A stretch of 64,000 bases of DNA from an uncultured Erythrobacter sp. (GCA_947488755.1 CANLAD010000001.1:2613501-2677500), one strand, 5' to 3'; numbered from the stretch's first letter, positions 35,171 to 43,974 are shown. Notes: generated by a model not told the origin, from the letters alone. Made by a program: numbers and translations.

Positions 35171-36208
35171 ATGAGAATCATTGCTCGCGCGCTTGCTGCT
35201 CTCACCATAGCTACTTCGCTGCTCCCCGCTCCTGTGCTCGCAGATGTGCCGATGGAGAGGGTCGCGAGCGCAATCGAGGAAGGTCGGCTTGGCGAGGTCA
35301 AGGCGGTTATTGTCGAGCAAGGCGGAGAGATTGTTTACGAGCAATATTTCGGCGGCGCGGCGGCCGAAGACCGTCACGATATCCGTTCCGCAGGCAAGTC
35401 CATCACCGCGCTTGTTCTAGGCCAGGCAATCGCCGAAGGGCATATCGCTTCACTGGATGAAACGCCGCTGGCTGCTCTCGGCGCACCGGAAGAGTATAGT
35501 GCGATATCGTTGCGCGACCTTGTCACGATGTCCTCCGCATTGAATTGCAACGATTGGGACGAGAAATCGCCCGGACACGAAGACAAGATGTATCCCAAGC
35601 GCGAATGGACCCCGCATGCGCTCGCCATCCCGCTGAGGCCCAATTATGAGCGTGACCGCAACGGCGTCGGCTGGTTTTCCTATTGCACGGCGGGGGTGTT
35701 CCTCGCCGGGCGCTACATTGCGCGACAAGCAGCGGAGCCGTTCGACGAGTACGTCCAGCGCAGCCTGTTCAGCCCGCTTGGGATTTCGGATGTGAAATGG
35801 AAGCGCTCGCGCGCCGGTGAAGTACAGGCGGGCGGCCAGATCGAAATGCGCCCCCGCGATCTGGTGCGTATTGGTAGGCTGGTGCTGGATAACGGCGTTT
35901 ATAACGGGCAGCAGCTCGTACCGGCCGCGTGGATCGAAGAGATGCTGACGCCCTATGTGCGCGCAACCGACAGCGACGATTACGGCTATCTCTGGTGGCT
36001 GCGAGCCTATCGTTACGGCGAGTCTGCGATGCCCGGCTGGTACATGCTCGGCAATGGCGGAAACACCGTCGCTGTTTTCGAGGAACTCGACGCGGTCGTG
36101 ACCGTCGTCGCCACAAATTACAACGAACCCGGAATGCACCAGATCGCGCGCGATATCATTGAGCGAGGAGCCTTGCCGATTCTGCTGGGAGGTAAAGCAC
36201 CGGAATAG
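35171..36208 (+). CDS. Beta-lactamase-family serine hydrolase, exported
   Basis: 345-residue exported protein (signal peptide MRIIARALAALTIATSLLPAPVLA). It has the class C/DD-peptidase fold: catalytic SxxK in RSAGKSITALV, a WFSYCTAGVFL segment at the place of the YxN motif, and a GNGGNTVAVF segment for the third box. The YxN asparagine is replaced by Thr (YCT), which is common in esterase-type members and makes true beta-lactamase activity unlikely. It starts 57 bases after dxs. Likely role: hydrolysis of a small ester or peptide in the periplasm; substrate unknown. Confidence 0.85.
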   Translation: MRIIARALAALTIATSLLPAPVLADVPMERVASAIEEGRLGEVKAVIVEQGGEIVYEQYFGGAAAEDRHDIRSAGKSITALVLGQAIAEGHIASLDETPLAALGAPEEYSAISLRDLVTMSSALNCNDWDEKSPGHEDKMYPKREWTPHALAIPLRPNYERDRNGVGWFSYCTAGVFLAGRYIARQAAEPFDEYVQRSLFSPLGISDVKWKRSRAGEVQAGGQIEMRPRDLVRIGRLVLDNGVYNGQQLVPAAWIEEMLTPYVRATDSDDYGYLWWLRAYRYGESAMPGWYMLGNGGNTVAVFEELDAVVTVVATNYNEPGMHQIARDIIERGALPILLGGKAPE

Positions 36209-36227
36209 GCGCCGACGCGCTCGACCG

Positions 36228-36686
36228 CTAGCGCGCCTCCTTCGAGGTAGCAATCCCGGTCGGCACCACGGTCGCCTGCGCGACCGCGACCAGCGCGTCC
36301 TCCGCATCGCCGGCTTCAGACCAGACGTCCGCGCGCACCACGACCTGCCGCTTGCCCGCCTTCACCACCGTTCCGCGCGATCGCAGCCGCTTGCCCCTCG
36401 CGGGTGCCAAAAAGTTGATTGTGTAGCTGCCGGTCACAACATCGCCGACCGCCGAACTCGCTGCCCAGGCGCAGGCATTGTCCGCCATCAGCCCAACGAT
36501 CGCACCGTGGGCGAAGCCGTGATGCTGGGTCATTTCGGGGCGCACCGCCATCACGATCTCAGCCTCGCCCTCCCAGCAGCGTACGGATTCCAGTTGCAGG
36601 AAATTGCTGAAGCCGGAGCGGCCCACCGCGACCTTTTTCATGTAGTCGAGCACTTGTTCTTCGTTGTCGAAACCGGGGCGGGGCAT
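36228..36686 (-). CDS. PaaI-family hotdog thioesterase
   Basis: 152-residue hotdog-fold protein. The PaaI signature HHGFAHGAIVGLMADNACAWAA contains the catalytic region; SYTINFLAPARGKRLRSRG and RADVW follow. It probably hydrolyses aryl- or acyl-CoA thioesters in the cytosol. The start at ATG 36686 has AGGAG six bases upstream, while ATG 36692 overlaps that site and is rejected. It diverges from the HxlR regulator gene over 81 bases that carry two matching operators, and an enoyl-CoA hydratase follows the regulator, suggesting joint control of a CoA-thioester pathway. Confidence 0.88.
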   Translation of the reverse strand: MPRPGFDNEEQVLDYMKKVAVGRSGFSNFLQLESVRCWEGEAEIVMAVRPEMTQHHGFAHGAIVGLMADNACAWAASSAVGDVVTGSYTINFLAPARGKRLRSRGTVVKAGKRQVVVRADVWSEAGDAEDALVAVAQATVVPTGIATSKEAR

Positions 36687-36701
36687 AGCCATCTCCTGTA
36701 A

Positions 36702-36716
36702 GTCTGGAAACAAGAC
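36702..36716. promoter_or_regulatory. HxlR-type operator dyad, thioesterase-proximal
   Basis: A 15-base inverted repeat GTCT-N7-AGAC with centre GGAAACA, 15 bases from the thioesterase start. An almost identical dyad lies at 36751-36765. The two centres are 49 bases apart. The pair is best read as a binding site for the divergently encoded HxlR regulator. Confidence 0.6.
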
Positions 36717-36750
36717 GTAATGCAGTCGGACTTGCGCGGCGCGCGGTCAA

Positions 36751-36765
36751 GTCTAAAAACCAGAC
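36751..36765. promoter_or_regulatory. HxlR-type operator dyad, regulator-proximal
   Basis: Second copy of GTCT-N7-AGAC with centre AAAAACC, two bases before ATG 36768 of the HxlR gene. A TTGACC -35-like hexamer for the thioesterase promoter (minus strand) is at 36745-36750, overlapping its edge. Binding here would block both divergent promoters. Confidence 0.6.
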
Positions 36766-36767
36766 CG

Positions 36768-37112
36768 ATGGCCGGACCCACCCAACGCTTCAAACCCTCG
36801 CGCTCGCCCTGCCCGGTCGGGCGCGCCTCTCGTATCCTGGGTGATCGCTGGGTGATCCTGATCCTGCGCGAGGCGTTTCTGGGCGCGACCCGGTTTGAGG
36901 AGTTTCTGCCCAACACCGGCATCAACCGCGCCGCGCTGACGTCGCGGCTCGCCGCGATGATCGAGCATGGCATCCTGGAGCGTGACCCGCCCGAGGGGCG
37001 GCGTGCGCAATATCGGCTGACACCGGCGGGTCTCGCACTCGCCCCGCTGATGAAAGCGATGCGCGAATGGGGCGATGAATGGCTGCTCGACGCGCACGAC
37101 CCACGCGGTTAA
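36768..37112 (+). CDS. HxlR-family transcriptional regulator
   Basis: 114-residue winged helix-turn-helix regulator. The family hallmark CPVGRASRILGDRWVILILREAFLG is at 15-39 (cysteine at the usual sensor position), followed by the recognition helix region NRAALTSRLAAMIEHGILER and the wing RRAQYRLTPAGLALAP. ATG 36768 is preferred over ATG 36720 because the latter would place an operator dyad inside the coding region and adds a non-family N-terminus. It likely represses itself and the divergent thioesterase; HxlR proteins often sense aldehydes, quinones or redox stress through the N-terminal Cys. Confidence 0.9.
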   Translation: MAGPTQRFKPSRSPCPVGRASRILGDRWVILILREAFLGATRFEEFLPNTGINRAALTSRLAAMIEHGILERDPPEGRRAQYRLTPAGLALAPLMKAMREWGDEWLLDAHDPRG

Positions 37113-37122
37113 TCCTTAACCC

Positions 37123-37920
37123 ATGCCCCTCCTCGACATATCCCGCACCGGCTCCGTCATCACGCTCACCATCGATCGCGCCGAGACGATGAACCCGCTC
37201 GGCGCGCCCGGGGACGGCGAAGAGTTCGCGCGGGTGTGCGGCGAGATCGACCGCGACCTGGACATGCGCTGCGTCATCCTGACCGGTGCGGGCAGGGCCT
37301 TCAGCGCGGGCGGCGATATCAAGGCCATGCGCGACAGGACCGGCACGTTCGGCGGGACGACGCCCGCCATCTCCGACGGTTACCGTGACAACATCCATCG
37401 GATGCTGCGCGCGCTATACGGCCTGCGTGTCCCGGTGATCGCGGCGGTAAACGGCCCCGCGATCGGCCTGGGCTGCGATGTCGCCTGTCTTGCCGATATG
37501 CGCATCGCCAGCGAAAAGGCGAAGTTCGGTGTCACCTTCCTCAAGCTCGGTATCATTCCCGGCGACGGCGGCACCTGGATCCTCCCGCGTATCATCGGAC
37601 AGGCGCGTGCGGCGGAGCTGTTCTACACCGGCGATGTGATCGACGGGGCAACGGCCCAGGAGTGGGGTCTGGTCAGCCGCGTGGTCGCCCCCGATGCGCT
37701 GCTGGACGAAGCGCGCACATTGGCTGACAGAGTAGCCGCCATGCCGCCCCATGCTCTGCGTCAGGCGAAGATGCTGATGCGGCAGGGCGCGGAGGTCAGC
37801 TACGACACCGCGCTGGAGCTTGCCGCGAACACGCAGGCGATGATGCACACCACCGCCGACCACGCGGAAGGGGTCGCGGCGCTGATCGAGAAACGCGAGG
37901 CGCGCTTTGCCGGCGAATAG
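37123..37920 (+). CDS. Enoyl-CoA hydratase/isomerase family protein (crotonase)
   Basis: 265-residue crotonase-fold enzyme. Oxyanion-hole segments GRAFSAGGDIKAM and PAIGLGCDVACLADMRIAS are intact, as is the catalytic-helix area KLGIIPGDGGTWILPR. The hydratase glutamate region reads FGVTFLKLGIIPGDGG, without the usual first Glu, so it may be an isomerase or hydratase variant. It starts ten bases after the HxlR gene and is probably co-transcribed with it, suggesting a CoA-thioester pathway together with the divergent thioesterase. Exact substrate is unknown. Confidence 0.9.
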   Translation: MPLLDISRTGSVITLTIDRAETMNPLGAPGDGEEFARVCGEIDRDLDMRCVILTGAGRAFSAGGDIKAMRDRTGTFGGTTPAISDGYRDNIHRMLRALYGLRVPVIAAVNGPAIGLGCDVACLADMRIASEKAKFGVTFLKLGIIPGDGGTWILPRIIGQARAAELFYTGDVIDGATAQEWGLVSRVVAPDALLDEARTLADRVAAMPPHALRQAKMLMRQGAEVSYDTALELAANTQAMMHTTADHAEGVAALIEKREARFAGE

Positions 37921-37935
37921 CCCCGACGGCGTCGC

Positions 37936-38610
37936 TCACAACCAGCGCCACACGCCCGCCGCGATACCGCCCAGCGGCAGGTGCAGCCAGCTGAACAGCG
38001 CGAAGAACACGAGGCCAAGCCCCCATGGCAGCCAGCCCGCCGACAGCAGCGCGCCCCAATGCGGCCAGTAGCTGGTCTTCGCCTCCCACTGCTCCCACGC
38101 CTCGCCCATCAGCCGCTCCTTCTTGCGATCCTGCAGATGCGCGCCAACCAGCGCGAGGATGGCGATCGCGAGTGCGGTGATGGTCGTGCGCCAGCTCCAC
38201 CACAGCGTGATGTGGGAGACCGCCCACAGCGCAAAGCCCCACATCATCGGGTGGCGCGTAACCTTGAACACGCCCGAAGGCTTGGCGCGCGCCTGCTGGT
38301 CGGCCATCGGCGTCGGCAGCGCGGGATTGCCGAACAGCGAACCCGCAAACAGGATCATCGCCGGCAATGTCAGGAAGGTCGCGATGATCCAGCCCGCCTG
38401 GCCCGAGCCCGGCAGGTCGGCGGCTGGCGCCGCCTTGAACGCGGTCGATACCCAATACAGCGTCGCGATGCTGACGACGATGTAGACGAGCTGAAAACCC
38501 CGCTCCCCCAAGGCGCCGACCATGGGCGCACGCAGCGGATGCGACATCGCGAAATGCGAGCCGACGAATGCGACGTTTGCGGCGATCAATTGGGCGAGCT
38601 CGAATTCCAT
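37936..38610 (-). CDS. NnrU-family membrane protein
   Basis: 224-residue inner-membrane protein with about six helices and the NnrU hallmark FKVTRHPMMWGFALWAVSH. NnrU was named from the nitrite/nitric oxide reductase region of Rhodobacter; homologues in non-denitrifiers such as this one have no fixed function, and related NnrU-like proteins include the carotenoid isomerase Z-ISO. The gene is convergent with the crotonase (15 bases) and begins 26 bases after the amidohydrolase stop at 38637, on the same strand. Confidence 0.88.
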   Translation of the reverse strand: MEFELAQLIAANVAFVGSHFAMSHPLRAPMVGALGERGFQLVYIVVSIATLYWVSTAFKAAPAADLPGSGQAGWIIATFLTLPAMILFAGSLFGNPALPTPMADQQARAKPSGVFKVTRHPMMWGFALWAVSHITLWWSWRTTITALAIAILALVGAHLQDRKKERLMGEAWEQWEAKTSYWPHWGALLSAGWLPWGLGLVFFALFSWLHLPLGGIAAGVWRWL

Positions 38611-38636
38611 CGCATTCTCCCGCGCCCCTTACCTCT

Positions 38637-40010
38637 TTACCGATCGTAAGCCTTGGGCAGATCGCTTTCGTCGAGATCGCGATACCGCTCCTTGAGCCTG
38701 CTCTGGTGGTTGTCGAGCGGCTGTTCGACCCCGCCGATGAACACGCGAACCGGCACCGATCCCACTTCGAGGGGGTCGCCGTCCCAGATCACCACATCGC
38801 CTGTCGCGCCCGCGGCCAGCACGCCAGCCTCGCCCGCATATCCGCTGATCGCGGCAGGGATCGAGCTGATCGCGGCGAATGCCTGCCCCCAGCTGAGACC
38901 TGCTGCGCCCGGCACGTTCGAGAGCGCTACCAGATTGCCCGCAGCTTGCGGCATGTTGCGCGGGTTCTGGCCCGAGCTCGCGCTGATCGCGACCTGCACT
39001 CCGGCGCGCATCATGCGACCGACATTGCTCTGCGTCGCGGCCAGCTGTTCGAAGCTGTCGGGCAGGTCGTTGAGCGCATCGGCGATAACCGGCACGCCCG
39101 CCGCAGCGATTTCATTCGCCACCAGCCAGCCCTCCGACGCGCCGACGAGCACCATGTCGAGCGCGGGAAACTCGCCCTTGAGCGCGAGCGCGCTGCGTAT
39201 GTCGGATGCGCGCTCGACCGCGATGTAGAGCTTCTGCTCACCGCGCACGACCGGGACCAGCGCCGCTGCGTCGAAGCGGGTGAGCAGCACGTCGCCCGCC
39301 CGGTCAGTATCGCGGCCGGAGAGGCGTGGGTCGATCGGCAGATCGTCGCCCGTGCGGGTGGACCGCGCCTCAGCACTCATGCCGGGAATTTGCGCTGCGT
39401 CGCCATAACTGTCGGCCTCGCGCAGGGCGTTGCGCAGCAGCGCATGAGCCGCGGCGCGGCTGCCCCCGGCGATGCGCCCGCCCCCTTCGCCCAGCGCAAC
39501 CATCTGGAATGCGCGCGGTTCGACGATCGGGTCGCCATCGGCGTCGAGATCGATAATGGCACCCTGCCCGGCGAAGATGGAGCCAGAGGGCATGGTGGTT
39601 GTCGCAGCCCGGGTGATCCCGGCGGCGCGGTGGATCAGGATGTGCTGCGAGTTGGGATTCACCACCGGCGCTGCATCGAGAGCGGCGCTGAATGGGGCGT
39701 CACCCGCGCGGATATCGTTCGATTCGCTTACGGCGCTGACATCCCACAGGCCAAGCGTCGTCACCGTGGCGAACAGGCCGGGCGTCACCCAGCCATCGCC
39801 CGCATCGATCGCCTCCACCCCGGCGGGCACCGCGATGCCGCTCCCGGCTGCAACGACCTCGCCGCCGCGCACCACCACAGTGCCATCCTCGATCGGCTCG
39901 CTCCCGTCCCCAAGCGCGAGCGTCGCATTGGTGATCGCGAAGTCCTGCGCATGGGCCGGAATAGCGGCGAGCGTGAGCGCGGTGGTCGCAAGAGCCAGCA
40001 GCCGCTTCAT
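38637..40010 (-). CDS. Amidohydrolase-fold secreted protein lacking the metal-binding HxH
   Basis: 457-residue exported protein (signal MKRLLALATTALTLAAIPAHA). The N-terminal beta-sandwich of the amidohydrolase superfamily (ITNATLALGDGSEPIEDGTV) and the C-terminal end (GDVVIWDGDPLEVGSVPV) are well kept. At the place of the metal-binding strand-1 motif, VTPGIIDxHxH in the neighbour, this protein reads VTPGLFATVTTLG, so both histidines are gone. Other metal-site histidines are also not in place. It is probably a pseudo-enzyme partner of the active paralogue. ATG 40010 has AAGGAG seven bases upstream and overlaps the neighbour's stop as ATGA. Confidence 0.85.
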   Translation of the reverse strand: MKRLLALATTALTLAAIPAHAQDFAITNATLALGDGSEPIEDGTVVVRGGEVVAAGSGIAVPAGVEAIDAGDGWVTPGLFATVTTLGLWDVSAVSESNDIRAGDAPFSAALDAAPVVNPNSQHILIHRAAGITRAATTTMPSGSIFAGQGAIIDLDADGDPIVEPRAFQMVALGEGGGRIAGGSRAAAHALLRNALREADSYGDAAQIPGMSAEARSTRTGDDLPIDPRLSGRDTDRAGDVLLTRFDAAALVPVVRGEQKLYIAVERASDIRSALALKGEFPALDMVLVGASEGWLVANEIAAAGVPVIADALNDLPDSFEQLAATQSNVGRMMRAGVQVAISASSGQNPRNMPQAAGNLVALSNVPGAAGLSWGQAFAAISSIPAAISGYAGEAGVLAAGATGDVVIWDGDPLEVGSVPVRVFIGGVEQPLDNHQSRLKERYRDLDESDLPKAYDR

Positions 40011-41434
40011 TTCATATCTCCTTCGCCCGGCTGGCCAAGCTCGAAATCGCTGACCGGTCGCCTGCGCGGATCGTTTGCGCCGTACATCAGCGCGCCGTCG
40101 ATCCAGACCCGCTCTGGCCGCGAATAGACGCTCAGAGGATCGCCGTTCCACAGCACCACATCGGCCATCTTACCCGGCTCCAGACTGCCGGTCATCTCGT
40201 CGATGCCCATTGCGCGCGCAGCGTTGAGCGTGATCCAGCCGATCACCTGCTCGTCCGGCAAGTCGATCCCCATGCGCCGCCCGGCCGCCTGCGCCTTGGC
40301 CGCTTCCTGATTGAGCCGCTGGATGTCGTCCTGACTGTCGGAGTGGATCACAACGCACGCGCCCGCCTGTTGCAACAGTGCGGCGTTCTCGAGGATGCCG
40401 TCATAGGCCTCCATCTTGAAGCCGTACCAGTCCGCCCAGATCGCGCTGCACACGCCGTTTTCGCGCAGCAGATCGCCGATCTTGTAGGCCTCGACCGCGT
40501 GGTGAAACGCGGTGACGCGGTAACCGATCTCCTTGGCCATATCCATCACCAGCGCCATCTCATCGGCGCGATAGCAATGGTTGTGGACCAGGATCTCGCC
40601 GTCCAGCACGCCGACCAGCGTTTCCTTGCCGAGATCGCGACCGCGGTCCTCGTCGTTGGCGTAGTCGATTGCCTCCATCCACGTTTTGCGGTTGAGCGCA
40701 AAATTGCCCATCCGGGTGGAAGGCATCCGCCCGCGATTGCCGTAAACGCGCTTGGGATTCTCACCGCACGCCATCTTGAAGCCATAGGGTGCGTCCGGAA
40801 ACTTCATGCCCTGCACGGTGCGCGCTGGCACGTTCTTGAGCGTGACCGAACGCCCGCCCATCAGATTCGCCGAGCCGGGCAGGATCTGGAGTGCAGTCAC
40901 CCCGCCATTGGCAAGCGCGCGGGAGAAGCCGGGATCTTGCGGCCAGACCGAATGCTCGGCCCAGACTTCGGGCGTGGTCGGGCTCGTCGCCTCGTTCCCG
41001 TCGGCATGGGCATCGACGCCGGGGCTGGGATAGTCGCCCAAGTGGGAATGGATGTCGATAATGCCGGGCGTGACGTACTTTCCGGCGGCATCGATCACCT
41101 GATAACCATCGGTCGCCAGCTCGCTCCCGCCGACCGCGACGATTTGGCCATCGCGCAGCAGCACTGTGCCGCCCTCGATCATGCCGCCTGCGCCGTCATA
41201 CACCGTCGCGCCAACCAGCGCGGTCGCGACACCGGGGTAGGCGCGATAGGTCGAGGCGAAGGGGCCTTCGTCTTCGGTCATCGCTGCGTAACGCGGCGCT
41301 TCGTCCTCGTCGGAGGCGCTCGCGCTGGTGCCGGTCGTGGTGCAGGCCGCGAGCGCGAAGGAGGCGGTGAGTATCCCGGCCAGCGTCAATCCAGGCCCTC
41401 CGGCCTGGGGTTCAAATGTCCGCCGCTTCCTCAT
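40007..41434 (-). CDS. Amidohydrolase family lipoprotein (imidazolonepropionase-like)
   Basis: 475-residue exported metal-dependent hydrolase. ATG 41434 with AGGGG just upstream gives a lipoprotein signal with lipobox LAAC (Cys31). The metal site is intact: His129 and His131 in GIIDIHSHLGD, HNHCYRADEM, FHHAVEAYKI and VIHSDSQDDI. The C-terminal strand GKMADVVLWNGDPLSVYS closes the beta-sandwich. Such secreted amidohydrolases usually cleave dipeptides or cyclic amides. It is translationally coupled to the degenerate paralogue at 38637-40010, and a peptide transporter is encoded immediately upstream, which fits peptide use. Confidence 0.9.
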   Translation of the reverse strand: MRKRRTFEPQAGGPGLTLAGILTASFALAACTTTGTSASASDEDEAPRYAAMTEDEGPFASTYRAYPGVATALVGATVYDGAGGMIEGGTVLLRDGQIVAVGGSELATDGYQVIDAAGKYVTPGIIDIHSHLGDYPSPGVDAHADGNEATSPTTPEVWAEHSVWPQDPGFSRALANGGVTALQILPGSANLMGGRSVTLKNVPARTVQGMKFPDAPYGFKMACGENPKRVYGNRGRMPSTRMGNFALNRKTWMEAIDYANDEDRGRDLGKETLVGVLDGEILVHNHCYRADEMALVMDMAKEIGYRVTAFHHAVEAYKIGDLLRENGVCSAIWADWYGFKMEAYDGILENAALLQQAGACVVIHSDSQDDIQRLNQEAAKAQAAGRRMGIDLPDEQVIGWITLNAARAMGIDEMTGSLEPGKMADVVLWNGDPLSVYSRPERVWIDGALMYGANDPRRRPVSDFELGQPGEGDMK

Positions 41435-41491
41435 TCGCTTTCCCCTCATGCATTCTTCGCACATGCCCACCCTTGAGCCGGCTGTGTCCTG

Positions 41492-43264
41492 TCAGGCCCC
41501 GCTGGGCCGCGGCTCGCGGATGCCGGGACGCATGCCGCCTTCCTGCGGCTCCATCCCCGCTTCGGCCTGGCCGAGCAGATCGTCGCCAACATCGTCATCG
41601 GCGAGCGTGTCGAGGTGCATCAGACGCTTGATGAGCGGGCTGACCACCATCACCGCAACCCCGATGCCGACCGCATACATGCCGACCGTCGAATAGACTT
41701 CGAGCACGACCTGCTTGCCCGCGGCTTCGCCGACGCCTTCGGCGCCTGTGGCTGCAGCGATCAGACCGGCGGCGAAGTTGCCGGTGGCCGAGGCGAAGAA
41801 CCACGTGCCCATGATGAGCGAGGCGATCTGTGCGGGCGCGAGTCGGTTCATCGCGGAAAGGCCGACGGGCGACAGGCACAGTTCGCCGGTGGTGTGCAGT
41901 AGGTAAATCAGGAAAATGAAGATCACCGGCGTCGGCACATCGACACCCACGCTGTTCGCGCCCCATACCAGCACCAGAAAGCCCAGGCCGACCTGAATGA
42001 CGCCAAGGCCGAACTTCATCGGTGCCGAGGGATCCATGCCGCGCCGCCCCAGCACGGTCCAGATCGTCGCGAACACCGGTGCGAGCAGGATGATGTAGAT
42101 CGCGTTGATCGACTGGAAGGTCGAGGCCGGGACGCCGCCGCGATCGACGTGGCGATCGGTGAACAGGTTGAGGCTGGAGCCAGCCTGTTCGAACAAAGCC
42201 CAGAACACGATCGAGACGATGATCAGGAACATCGCGGCGACAATCCGGTCGCGGTCGTGATCGGTCTTTGCGACCATTTGCAGGGCCATAACGGTGATGA
42301 CGCCGCCCAGGCCGATGGTCGCTGGCAGCATGGCCGCCTCGCTTCCGTTCGAGACGAAGAACATCGAAATTACCAGCAGACCTGCCAGTGCCGCGAATGA
42401 GCCAAGCGCAGCCTTGGGCGCCGCCGCATAGCTGCCATAGGGAAGCTGGAACGTCGCGATCGATAGCACGTAGCAGACCAGCGCTGCGCCGAACGTGCCG
42501 AGAAACACACCTACCGCGTCCTGATACTGGATCGCGACCCAGCACAGCGCGACCAGGGCGATGCCGATCGCATAGACGCTCCATTCCTTGCCCTTGGCAA
42601 GAATGGCAGGCGGTTCCCCGCGACCAAGCAGCAACGGCTTGCCCCATATGAACACGACGAGGCCCGCAAGCATCCCGATGCCCGCCAGTCCGAAGCCATA
42701 GGCCCAGCCATAGGTCTCACCGATATAGCCGCACAGCAGCGAGCCGATCGCAGCGCCCAGATTGATGCCCATGTAAAAGATCGTATAGGCCCCATCGCGC
42801 CGCACATCGGTGCGCGGATAGAGCTGTCCGACGATCACCGAGATGTTTGCTTTGAGGAAGCCCGACCCCACGATGATGAGGGCCAGCGCCAGCCAGAAAA
42901 CATAGATGATCGGGTTGCCCTCATTCCCAACGGCGGGCTCTCCTTCGAACGCCATGAAGAAGTGGCCCAGCGTGAGTAGCACCGCCCCGAAAAGCACCGC
43001 TTTGCGTTGTCCGATGAACTTGTCGGCGAGATAGCCGCCAACCACCGGCGTGATGTAGACGAGCGCCGTGTATGCCCCGTAAATAACGCCCGCATCGCTA
43101 TCGGAAAACAGCCAGTGTTTCGTCAGGTAGAAGATCAGCAGCGCGCGCATGCCGTAATAGGAAAAGCGCTCCCACATTTCGGCGAAGAACAGCACGAACA
43201 AGCCTTTAGGATGTCCAAGGATGGTGCCCGCGCTATCGCCGTGGGGCATGCTTTGTGTGGCCAT
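41492..43264 (-). CDS. POT/PTR-family proton-coupled peptide transporter
   Basis: 590-residue inner-membrane MFS protein with 12-14 helices. The POT family motif ExxER is present in FFAEMWERFSYYGMRALL, then GGYLADKFIGQRK, FLKANISVIVGQLYP and FYMGINLGAAIGSLLCGYIGE. It imports di- and tripeptides with protons. The long acidic tail (from about 560) is unusual but shared with related proteins. Upstream of two peptide-like amidohydrolases on the same strand, it probably belongs to a peptide utilisation unit. ATG 43264 is the start. Confidence 0.93.
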   Translation of the reverse strand: MATQSMPHGDSAGTILGHPKGLFVLFFAEMWERFSYYGMRALLIFYLTKHWLFSDSDAGVIYGAYTALVYITPVVGGYLADKFIGQRKAVLFGAVLLTLGHFFMAFEGEPAVGNEGNPIIYVFWLALALIIVGSGFLKANISVIVGQLYPRTDVRRDGAYTIFYMGINLGAAIGSLLCGYIGETYGWAYGFGLAGIGMLAGLVVFIWGKPLLLGRGEPPAILAKGKEWSVYAIGIALVALCWVAIQYQDAVGVFLGTFGAALVCYVLSIATFQLPYGSYAAAPKAALGSFAALAGLLVISMFFVSNGSEAAMLPATIGLGGVITVMALQMVAKTDHDRDRIVAAMFLIIVSIVFWALFEQAGSSLNLFTDRHVDRGGVPASTFQSINAIYIILLAPVFATIWTVLGRRGMDPSAPMKFGLGVIQVGLGFLVLVWGANSVGVDVPTPVIFIFLIYLLHTTGELCLSPVGLSAMNRLAPAQIASLIMGTWFFASATGNFAAGLIAAATGAEGVGEAAGKQVVLEVYSTVGMYAVGIGVAVMVVSPLIKRLMHLDTLADDDVGDDLLGQAEAGMEPQEGGMRPGIREPRPSGA

Positions 43265-43429
43265 TTGTGAAACTGATCCCTTGTCGCCGCGCGCATCGGC
43301 GCGCCCGCAAAGCGCAGCACATTAACGCCCAGCACGCATGTGTGAAGCTTTTGTTTCGCGCCGCGCGGGATTGCGCTGCCCTTGACGCGCTTCGCTGTGT
43401 TATGTCACTGATGCACTTGGAAGGATGAC

Positions 43430-43768
43430 ATGAGCCAGTCGAGACCCGTTTACCTCAAGCTGCGCGACCGGATCGCGGCGGCCATACTCGATGGCGATTA
43501 TCGTGAAGGCGAGATGCTGCCATCGGTCCGCGCGCTCGCGGCTAAGGAGGGTGCGAACCCCCTAACGGTCGCCAAGGCCTATCAGCAGTTCCAGAACGAT
43601 GGCCTGGTGGAGGTGCAGCGCGGCGTCGGCATGTATGTCGTCGATGGTGCGGCCGAAACGCTTCGCCAGCGCGAGCGCGAACGGTTTCTGCAGGAGGAAT
43701 GGCCCGAAATTCGCGCCACCATCGCGCGCCTCGGGCTCGAGCCTGCGGAATTGGTCGAACAGGTCTGA
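43430..43768 (+). CDS. YtrA-like GntR-family regulator
   Basis: 112-residue GntR protein of the YtrA subfamily: winged helix (YLKLRDRIAAAILDGDYREGEML, SVRALAAKEGANPLTVAKAYQQF, GLVEVQRGVGMYVVDGA) followed by only a short helical dimerisation tail. YtrA regulators normally sit next to an ABC transporter operon, but none is adjacent here; the divergent neighbour is the POT transporter. A TTGACG hexamer at 43382-43387 could be its -35 box. Its target is therefore unclear. Confidence 0.88.
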   Translation: MSQSRPVYLKLRDRIAAAILDGDYREGEMLPSVRALAAKEGANPLTVAKAYQQFQNDGLVEVQRGVGMYVVDGAAETLRQRERERFLQEEWPEIRATIARLGLEPAELVEQV

Positions 43769-43946
43769 TTGCGCCGTTCGTCGACCGGATCGCAGGGTTT
43801 GGTCGAAAGGACGCACGCAGAAGCGCGGCATGATCTTGCAGGCGCGATAACCTTCTGGCAGAGTTAGATTTTGATGCCGCTCGTATGGTGGGAGCGGGCA
43901 TGGGAGGTTGCGGGACGCCATATCCCGCATTCAGGGGCATTAACGG

Positions 43947-43960
43947 CGCGCGTTCGCGCG
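43947..43960 (+). promoter_or_regulatory. Hairpin in the ihfB leader
   Basis: CGCGCG-TT-CGCGCG, a perfect six-base-pair inverted repeat four bases before the GGAG ribosome site (43964-43967) of ihfB. With a two-base gap the loop would be tight, so fewer pairs may form. It could slow ribosome entry or be a protein site; no function is known. Confidence 0.3.
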
Positions 43961-43974
43961 TCTGGAGATCAAGC

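Noticed and set aside
35171..36208. Beta-lactamase resistance gene
   Set aside because: SxxK is present but the YxN position reads YCT and no KTG box is seen, which fits an esterase-type serine hydrolase.
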